Positions 58,631-64,000 of a DNA stretch of 64,000 bases are shown piece after piece. The first letter of the stretch is position 1, and every line of letters starts with the position of its first letter. Origin of the DNA: Ascidiaceihabitans sp047624005 (lineage in GTDB: Bacteria > Pseudomonadota > Alphaproteobacteria > Rhodobacterales > Rhodobacteraceae). A model generated the notes under the pieces. That model was given only the letters and a program-made list of their open reading frames with translations. It was not told where the DNA came from and made no database searches. Location of the stretch: contig JBLHPE010000006.1 in the NCBI GenBank assembly GCA_047624005.1, positions 1 through 64,000 on the forward strand, written 5' to 3'. A program made the translations under genes and the position numbers.

Positions 58631-59473
58631 GTGATTGAACGAATTGTAGGCGCTGCGGCGCGCGGAGTACTTGTGGCATTGCTATTGGCAACGCCCGCTC
58701 TTTTGTTGCCCAACATTGCAGCTGACAGCTCGCAAGTGGTTTTATTGATGGCGATGCTTGCTGGCTTCCTGACATTTGCCGAATATAACGCGAAATCACC
58801 TAGTATTGTTGAATTTCGGGATGCGGCCCCTTTCAATCGACTGCGCTTTATCGCCCTTTTCGCATCGATTTTCTTGCTCAGCCTCATCACCAAAGGCAAA
58901 ACTGACCCTACTGCGGTCACCAACGCCCTGACTTCCATTGGACTGATCATCGGAAACGCCATTGATTTCCCATTTTCGCCTGTTCGCCTTGTCGTTCTGA
59001 TGTTGCCTGACACTGCTGACGCCGATGTTGTCAGCGCAGTTCGGATATCCGCTGGGCTTAGCTATCTGATCTCCTTGATTGCGATGACTGCGTTTCTGAT
59101 CTTGGTGCGCATCCTGAATTGGCCATCCCGCAAAGGGGCGTTCAACGTCTGGATCAACCTTCCATTGTTTGACCCAACTGCGGGCGGCGATGTTTTACTC
59201 CGATTGCGCCGTGATGCGCGGTTCAACATCGCGCTTGGCTTCCTACTGCCCTTTTTCATCCCTGCGGTGGTCAAGATGGCGGCAGACCTGATAGAACCAA
59301 TCACATTAGAGAATCCACAAACCTTGATCTGGACAATGAGCGCATGGGCCTTCCTTCCTGCCAGCATGATTATGCGCGGCATCGCGATGGGCAAGATCGC
59401 GGATATGATCGAGGAAAAGCGCAGACGCACCTATGCCAACGCCGAAGAAGACGGTGGAATGCAGCTGGCTTAA
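58631..59473 (+). CDS. Multi-pass membrane protein of unknown function
   Basis: A 280-residue protein with about seven membrane helices (about 8-30, 35-50, 72-88, 95-115, 140-165, 195-215 and 235-255) and a short charged tail (EEKRRRTYANAEEDGG). No conserved motif I recognise. A GTG start is used. The next gene, an exported EEP-fold protein, appears to begin 130 bases before the end of this one in another frame. Related pairs seem to occur in roseobacters by my recollection. Confidence 0.72.
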   Translation: MIERIVGAAARGVLVALLLATPALLLPNIAADSSQVVLLMAMLAGFLTFAEYNAKSPSIVEFRDAAPFNRLRFIALFASIFLLSLITKGKTDPTAVTNALTSIGLIIGNAIDFPFSPVRLVVLMLPDTADADVVSAVRISAGLSYLISLIAMTAFLILVRILNWPSRKGAFNVWINLPLFDPTAGGDVLLRLRRDARFNIALGFLLPFFIPAVVKMAADLIEPITLENPQTLIWTMSAWAFLPASMIMRGIAMGKIADMIEEKRRRTYANAEEDGGMQLA

Positions 59474-60495
59474 TTGCAGCTTGCATTGCGTTTTCTACAA
59501 CCGCATCACATGCCGAGATACTTCGGATCGCAACATTCAACACAGAATTGTCGCGCAAAGGGCCGGGTATTTTGCTGCGCGATATCGCGCGCGGTGAAGA
59601 CCCACAAATTGATGCGGTCCTTCAAATTATCGGACACGCTTCCTCCGACGTCATTGCGCTGCAAAACTTCGACTATGATCTGACAGGTGCAGCGCTTTCA
59701 CTTTTCGCAGATCAAGCCGGATACCCCTACAGTTTTGCCGCTTTGCCAAACACTGGCATGTTCACGGGGTTGGACATGGACGGCGATGGACGGCTGGGTG
59801 GGCCGCGTGACGCGCAAGGTTATGGCAAGTTCTCGGGCCAAGGCGGCATGGCAGTCCTATCAAAGTTTCCGATCAAGGCGGATAAGGTGCAAAATCTGTC
59901 GAGCCTATTGTGGCCCGGTGTTCCCAACCCATCATTGCCGACCTTAAACGGCGCACCCTTCCCAAGCGCCGAGGCGCAAGCGATCCAACGCCTTTCAACC
60001 ACCGGCCATTGGATCGTGCCGATCAAAACACCCGATGGGGTTTTCCACCTTCTGACATTCCACGCCACACCCCCTGTGTTCGATGGGGACGAAGACCGAA
60101 ACGGCAAACGCAATCACGACGAGGTGCGGCTGTGGCAACAATATCTTGACGGTTTGGTGGGGGTGCCGATCAACACGCCCTTCGTTATCGCAGGCGACGC
60201 TAATTTGGATGCCAATGCAGGGGATGGACGGCGCGAGGCGATCATCAACCTGCTTAACGATCCACGGGTGCAGGACGCAAAACCACAAGGCTACGGCCCC
60301 AGCAATCCTATGGACACCGCAGATTGGTCTGACCCGTTCCCTGGCAACATGCGGGTGGATTATGTCCTGCCGTCAATGGAATGGACAATCCTCGACAGTG
60401 GTGTGATCTGGCCAAATAGTGATGACGCACTTGCTGAAGTAGCTAAGGCGGCCAGCCGTCATCACCTTGTTTGGGTCGATATCGTTAGAAAATGA
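59344..60495 (+). CDS. Exported endonuclease/exonuclease/phosphatase-family protein
   Basis: The EEP fold is clear from about residue 60: ILRIATFNTELS, VIALQNFDYD, FVIAGDANLDANAG and the final DWSDPFPGNMRVDYVLPSMEW...SRHHLVWVDI, with the catalytic Asp/Asn and His residues in place. It probably cleaves a phosphodiester, perhaps DNA, in the periplasm: a hydrophobic signal-like stretch (AAGLIAACIAFSTTASHA) precedes the domain. The only in-frame ATG is at 59344, giving a 130-base overlap with the upstream gene and an Arg-rich leader. An ATT at 59473 is the other option. The true start is uncertain. Confidence 0.78.
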   Translation: MGLPSCQHDYARHRDGQDRGYDRGKAQTHLCQRRRRRWNAAGLIAACIAFSTTASHAEILRIATFNTELSRKGPGILLRDIARGEDPQIDAVLQIIGHASSDVIALQNFDYDLTGAALSLFADQAGYPYSFAALPNTGMFTGLDMDGDGRLGGPRDAQGYGKFSGQGGMAVLSKFPIKADKVQNLSSLLWPGVPNPSLPTLNGAPFPSAEAQAIQRLSTTGHWIVPIKTPDGVFHLLTFHATPPVFDGDEDRNGKRNHDEVRLWQQYLDGLVGVPINTPFVIAGDANLDANAGDGRREAIINLLNDPRVQDAKPQGYGPSNPMDTADWSDPFPGNMRVDYVLPSMEWTILDSGVIWPNSDDALAEVAKAASRHHLVWVDIVRK

Positions 60496-60552
60496 CGGCA
60501 CAGCCTAATTGCCGTGCATCCCCGACCAAGCCTACAGACCGTTCCCAGAAAC

Positions 60553-61065
60553 TTAACGGTTTTCGAGAAATTCGTAAGCCTCAAGAACAGTTGCCGTCAG
60601 ACCAGCAAAAAAGTCCGGCACACTGACATCAACCAAACCTGCGGGGGGGCGTGTTTCATCTGTGATCGCTTCCACAGATTGCTTCACAACAAAAAGACAG
60701 TTTGGGGTCGCAAGCAACGCGCGATGACTGGCACCAATGCCGTGCTTCAGCACATTGATCGCAAGATAATGTTGGTGAACCCTATCGGCCAGGTCCGTTT
60801 GCTCATTGTCTAGCAACAGTGATTTCAATTTGCGTGAAAACGGGCCGCGCTTAAAATGGTGCTGCATCCGCGCCTCAAAAAGAGTGTACGTGTCGACCGC
60901 TACCGCCTCAAGCGCAACAGTTGCTGCGCGAAGGTCTTCCATCTGGGCCTCGGACCCACTGCGCCCATCAAGATGATCCAGGATTTCTGCAATGCGATCT
61001 GTCGATGCTTTTGCAGTGACCTGTGCCGCTGCAACCAATTCAGGTAGGTTTTGTGAAGCATCCAT
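60553..61065 (-). CDS. Helical cytoplasmic protein of unknown function
   Basis: A 170-residue protein with no signal peptide or membrane helix. Regions such as DASQNLPELVAAAQVTAKASTDRIAEILDHLDGR and YTLFEARMQHHFKRGPFSRKLKSLLLDNEQTDLADRVHQHYLAINVLKHGIG suggest a four-helix arrangement. The HH and conserved Asp/Glu could point to a metal or ligand site, but no family is recognised. It is a single minus-strand gene between the EEP gene and leuB. Confidence 0.7.
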   Translation of the reverse strand: MDASQNLPELVAAAQVTAKASTDRIAEILDHLDGRSGSEAQMEDLRAATVALEAVAVDTYTLFEARMQHHFKRGPFSRKLKSLLLDNEQTDLADRVHQHYLAINVLKHGIGASHRALLATPNCLFVVKQSVEAITDETRPPAGLVDVSVPDFFAGLTATVLEAYEFLENR

Positions 61066-61287
61066 TGTTCATTCTCCTTAAGATATCACCTCCCTTAAGC
61101 TATGCGGCTGGGAATGATAGTGGCGGGATATATTTTTCAGTTCACCGTTTCAGGTTTTTAGCTTGGGTTTCAGTGTTGTTATGGCTCACCTCACCCAACA
61201 GCCAACCAATACAACAGCCCTCAAAACTTGACCCCGACGCCTCCAAAGGCTACCCCGCAAAAAACTAAATTTAACCGGAGACGCCCC

Positions 61288-62394
61288 ATGTCAAACCCTT
61301 CGCTTCTTATTCTTGCCGGTGACGGCATCGGCCCAGAGGTCATGGACCAAGTCAAACGCATCATTACGTGGTACGGCGACAAGCGTGATATCAAGTTTGA
61401 CGTAAGCGAAGACCTCGTTGGCGGCGCGGCTTATGACAAGCACGGCACACCGTTGCACGACGACACGATGGCCAAAGCGCAAGCGGCAGACGCCGTTCTT
61501 TTAGGTGCTGTTGGTGGTCCGAAATACGACGATCTTGATTTTTCGGTTAAACCAGAGCGCGGCTTATTGCGCCTTCGTAAAGAGATGGACCTGTTTTCAA
61601 ACCTACGCCCTGCACAATGTTTCGATGCGTTGGCCGATTTCTCATCCTTGAAGAAAGAACTGGTTGCGGGCCTCGACATTATGATCGTGCGCGAACTGAC
61701 CTCTGGCGTTTATTTCGGCGAACCCCGCGGTATCTTTGAAGTTGACGGCGAACGTGTTGGCATTAACACGCAGCGCTATACTGAATCCGAAATTGACCGC
61801 GTTGCCCGTTCAGCTTTTGAATTGGCCCGCCGTCGTGGCAACAAAGTTTGCTCGATGGAAAAAGCCAACGTGATGGAAAGCGGCATCTTGTGGCGCGAAG
61901 TGGTCCAGCGCGTCCACGACGAAGATTACCCAGATGTCGAATTGTCCCACATGTACGCGGACAATGGCGCGATGCAATTGGTTCGTGCGCCAAAGCAGTT
62001 CGACGTCATTGTGACCGACAACCTGTTCGGCGACATCCTGTCCGATTGCGCCGCAATGTTGACTGGCTCGCTTGGCATGTTGCCATCTGCTTCCCTTGGC
62101 GCGCCCGGTGAAAACGGTCGTCCAAAAGCGATGTACGAACCGGTGCACGGCTCCGCCCCAGACATCACAGGTCAAGGCAAAGCAAACCCGATCGCCTGCA
62201 CCCTCAGCTTTGCCATGGCGCTGCGCTATTCCTTTGATCAGGGTGATGAAGCGACACGTCTGGAAGCGGCTGTTGAAAAAGTTTTGGCCGACGGTGTACG
62301 CACTGCCGATCTGATGGGTCCTGAAGATGGTACGCCTGTGTCCACAACCCAGATGGGCGATGCGATTTTGGCAGCGCTTGACGCGAGCCTCTAA
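61288..62394 (+). CDS. leuB: 3-isopropylmalate dehydrogenase LeuB
   Basis: A 368-residue NAD-dependent beta-decarboxylating dehydrogenase. SLLILAGDGIGPEVM, LLGAVGGPKYDD, RPERGLLRLRKEMDLFSNLRPAQ, the catalytic Tyr in RELTSGVYFGEPRGI, Lys in KANVMESG, and NLFGDILSDCAAMLTGSLGMLPSASLG with metal-binding Asp are present. It makes 2-ketoisocaproate for leucine. The ATG at 61288 follows GGAGAC at 8 bases. It lies 3.2 kb from leuD, with unrelated genes between. A terminator follows. Confidence 0.97.
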   Translation: MSNPSLLILAGDGIGPEVMDQVKRIITWYGDKRDIKFDVSEDLVGGAAYDKHGTPLHDDTMAKAQAADAVLLGAVGGPKYDDLDFSVKPERGLLRLRKEMDLFSNLRPAQCFDALADFSSLKKELVAGLDIMIVRELTSGVYFGEPRGIFEVDGERVGINTQRYTESEIDRVARSAFELARRRGNKVCSMEKANVMESGILWREVVQRVHDEDYPDVELSHMYADNGAMQLVRAPKQFDVIVTDNLFGDILSDCAAMLTGSLGMLPSASLGAPGENGRPKAMYEPVHGSAPDITGQGKANPIACTLSFAMALRYSFDQGDEATRLEAAVEKVLADGVRTADLMGPEDGTPVSTTQMGDAILAALDASL

Positions 62395-62418
62395 GCCACA
62401 TTTTTGATCATGATTTAG

Positions 62419-62457
62419 CGGCCCGATTGTTCCTTTGACCTGTCGGGCCGTTTGCGT
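62419..62457 (+). terminator. Rho-independent terminator after leuB
   Basis: CGGCCCGA pairs with TCGGGCCG around a 16-base loop, then TTTGCGTTT. It begins 25 bases after the leuB stop. Confidence 0.75.
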
Positions 62458-62471
62458 TTGTACGGTGTGGT

Positions 62472-62515
62472 CCACCGACCAAATACCTACGCGATACCGA
62501 CGTGATACCGACGTT
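62472..62515. repeat. Copy B of the dispersed 11-base-period element
   Basis: ATACCGA or variants begin at 62472 (CCACCGA), 62483 (ATACCTA), 62494 and 62505 (both ATACCGA), 11 bases apart. It aligns with the reverse complement of 43532-43571. It lies just downstream of the leuB terminator in a 384-base gene-free interval before proX, which also holds a hairpin (62788-62807) and probable promoter (TATAAA near 62745). Confidence 0.68.
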
Positions 62516-62834
62516 GCATTTCCAATCTAAAATCGTCGAGGTTTGGCCTGAATTCTCTCAGCGGTTGCACCCAATCGTGAAAAACCCGACCTCGTACCTG
62601 TATCAATCTGCCGTTTTTAGACCAATGCGTGACATTTGCGACATTTCCAAAGCGGCAAGGACCCGGTTTGAGGCACTGTAAGCGACAGTTAACCAATGCA
62701 ATGCGTCAATATGTCCAGCCTCTGCAGAAAAATTTTATTTTGTGCTATAAACCATGGTTAGAACCTGACTATGCTATGGCCTATCAAGCACACCCTCGAC
62801 GGTGTGCCTTTGAAAATAACCACGGGAGACTACT

Positions 62835-63803
62835 ATGAAAATTAATCTACTTGGCACAGTTGCCGTTGTATCTGCAGGCATGTTCGGCACGACCGCCATG
62901 GCCGATTGCGGTGAAGTATCAATCACTGAAATGGACTGGGCCTCATCCGCTGTTGTGACATCTGTCGCAGCATTCTTGATGGAACAAGGCTACGGTTGTG
63001 ACGTACAAAAAGTACCGTCCTCCACTGTTCCAGCACTGACATCTTTGGCAGAAACAGGCGAGCCTGACATTCTGACTGAAGTCTGGGCAAACTCCACACC
63101 AGCATACGAAGGCCTATTGGCTGAAGGCAAATTGGTAGAACTCACGCATGTTCTTTCCGATGGCGGCGTAGAAGGCTGGTGGATCCCTGAGTATCTGGCT
63201 GAAGCACACCCAGAACTGAAAACTCTGGAAGGCATCATGGCTAACCCAGAACTCGTTGGTGGCAAATTCCACGATTGCCCAACTGGTTGGGCATGTGACA
63301 TCATCAACGCCAACAACCTAAAGGCTCTGAACGTTGAGGCCTCTGGTCTTGAGCGTTTCCAGCACGGTTCCGGCGAAACACTGGCGACAGCGATTGCGTC
63401 TGCTTACACAGACAAAGCGCCATGGTTTGGCTACTACTGGGCACCAACGTCCGTCTTGGGCAAATACCCAATGGTTCAAGTTGAAGTTGCTGCTTTTGAC
63501 GAAGAAGCACACACATGCAACGGTAAAGTTGAATGCGCAGATCCAAAAGCATCTGCTTACCCAACAGCCAAAGTTGTAACAGCTGTTTCTGGGGCGTTCA
63601 TGGAGCGTGAGCCAGAAGTTGCAGAACTGCTGAAAAACGTAACCTTCACCAACGCCCAAATGGGTGAAGTGTTGGCTTGGCAGGACAACAACAACGCGTC
63701 TTACGATGAAGCGGCTGTATATTTCCTGACCACATACAAAGACGTATGGGCAAACTGGTTGAACGACGAAGCCAAAGGCAAACTTGCCGCAGTGTTGAAC
63801 TAA
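62835..63803 (+). CDS. proX: Glycine betaine/proline-type ABC transporter substrate-binding protein
   Basis: A 322-residue periplasmic protein with a signal peptide of about 23 residues (ending AMADC). The OpuAC pattern is visible: EVSITEMDWASSAVVTSVAAFLMEQGYGCDVQ, LTEVWANSTPAYEGLLAEGK, and Trp residues at EGWWIP and FGYYWAPTSVLGKY that form the aromatic cage for quaternary amines. It feeds a compatible-solute importer whose permease gene follows. GGGAG lies before the ATG. A 7-bp hairpin sits in the leader. Confidence 0.9.
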   Translation: MKINLLGTVAVVSAGMFGTTAMADCGEVSITEMDWASSAVVTSVAAFLMEQGYGCDVQKVPSSTVPALTSLAETGEPDILTEVWANSTPAYEGLLAEGKLVELTHVLSDGGVEGWWIPEYLAEAHPELKTLEGIMANPELVGGKFHDCPTGWACDIINANNLKALNVEASGLERFQHGSGETLATAIASAYTDKAPWFGYYWAPTSVLGKYPMVQVEVAAFDEEAHTCNGKVECADPKASAYPTAKVVTAVSGAFMEREPEVAELLKNVTFTNAQMGEVLAWQDNNNASYDEAAVYFLTTYKDVWANWLNDEAKGKLAAVLN

Positions 63804-63824
63804 TCAACTAAAATTACGACAGTC

Positions 63825-63850
63825 GCGACCCGCCCCACCCGGCGGGTCGC
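63825..63850 (+). terminator. Intercistronic hairpin between the binding-protein and permease genes
   Basis: A perfect 10-bp GC-rich stem (GCGACCCGCC with GGCGGGTCGC) and 6-base loop, without a long T run. It is likely to protect the proX message or reduce read-through so that binding protein exceeds permease. Confidence 0.65.
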
Positions 63851-63875
63851 TTCATATTGGGAATGGGGAACAACA

Positions 63876-64000
63876 ATGGCTTTTTACGACGGACTATTTA
63901 ACACGCTAGGCCTTCGGGAGTGGTGCGATCAGGATAAAAGTGACGGGCCAATGTCGATGGCGCAGTTACTTGCCAAAACCAATGGTACCGCAGCCGGCGA
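63876..64000 (+). CDS. proW: ABC transporter permease (proW-like), 3' truncated by the window
   Basis: The first 41 codons of a protein starting MAFYDGLFNTLGLREWCDQDKS, running off the window end. GGGGA lies about seven bases before the ATG, 72 bases after the binding-protein stop. The assignment as the inner-membrane permease of the betaine transporter rests on position; the N-terminal part seen does not yet reach the membrane domain. Confidence 0.7.
   Translation, partial: MAFYDGLFNTLGLREWCDQDKSDGPMSMAQLLAKTNGTAAG

Noticed and set aside
61066..61287. Leader peptide or riboswitch before leuB
   Set aside because: A 16-codon frame starting with ATGGCTCACCTC is present but has only two Leu codons, no ribosome site and no terminator/antiterminator pair.
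61810..62475. 221-codon minus-strand frame opposite leuB
   Set aside because: Entirely antisense to a clear leuB, with His/Arg/Phe-rich shadow composition and no start signal.
1..64000. Prophage, insertion sequence, integron, CRISPR, tRNA or rRNA
   Set aside because: No transposase, integrase, phage structural gene, regular spacer-repeat array, or tRNA/rRNA sequence was found in the gaps I read; the putAbiC-like gene is the only defence-associated family seen.

Overview
The window looks like chromosomal DNA of a marine alphaproteobacterium of the Rhodobacterales (Roseobacter group). This is judged from protein character and gene content recognised by eye: a GlnK-Amt pair behind NtrC-type sites, a glcD-glcE-glcF glycolate oxidase set, a DUF1523 protein, a core-2/I-branching (GT14) glycosyltransferase paired with a sulfotransferase, and leuC/leuD/leuB spread over 7 kb. 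No rRNA, tRNA, CRISPR array, transposase or phage structural gene was seen. Genes are dense and many are joined by 4-base ATGA or GTGA overlaps.

Layout. 1-7.2 kb: the end of a PfkB-family (adenosine kinase-like) kinase, a GNAT, RppH, a FadH-type dienoyl-CoA reductase, an ECF sigma/anti-sigma pair and a LysR regulator. 7.2-14.2 kb: a four-gene operon ending in an OmpA-like protein, then SfsA, methionine aminopeptidase, RsmD, a ferredoxin-reductase-like flavoprotein and a peroxiredoxin. 14.2-25.9 kb: pterin dehydratase, a FemAB-like acyltransferase, GDPD, RidA, a two-gene type I secretion system, an MlaA/MlaC pair, a class A penicillin-binding protein and glnK-amt. 25.9-26.2 kb: a C-poor intergenic stretch with four helically phased TTTGTACAAA-type sites. 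26.2-33.4 kb: a PPOX flavoprotein, an aromatic aminotransferase with mercaptopyruvate sulfurtransferase, SmpB, an SGNH hydrolase, and the divergent sulfotransferase and GT14 genes.

33.4-41.1 kb is the most unusual part. Eight minus-strand genes, most of them overlapping by 4 bases, encode a coiled-coil protein, a small membrane protein, an unknown 371-residue protein, an AAA+ ATPase, a putAbiC-like (phage abortive infection family) membrane protein, an unknown 448-residue protein, a small membrane protein and a DUF1523 membrane protein. The putAbiC-like gene is strikingly AT-rich compared with the AAA+ gene and the 448-residue gene on either side, yet it is fused to both by GTGA overlaps. This suggests a defence-type or membrane-remodelling module placed inside an older operon.

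41.2-54.9 kb: an alpha/beta hydrolase, GabD, an AbrB-type membrane protein, an Hsp20 gene with a sigma-32-like promoter and a ROSE-like RNA thermometer, two tandem trypsin-like proteases, the glycolate oxidase operon behind a perfect palindrome, DUF599, RlmH, RsfS and an MscS channel. 54.9-64 kb: leuC, a DxD glycosyltransferase and leuD, then a membrane protein, an exported endonuclease/exonuclease/phosphatase-fold protein, leuB, and the start of a glycine betaine/proline-type ABC transporter. A 39-base element with 11-base internal periodicity occurs twice, in opposite orientation, near 43.55 and 62.49 kb.
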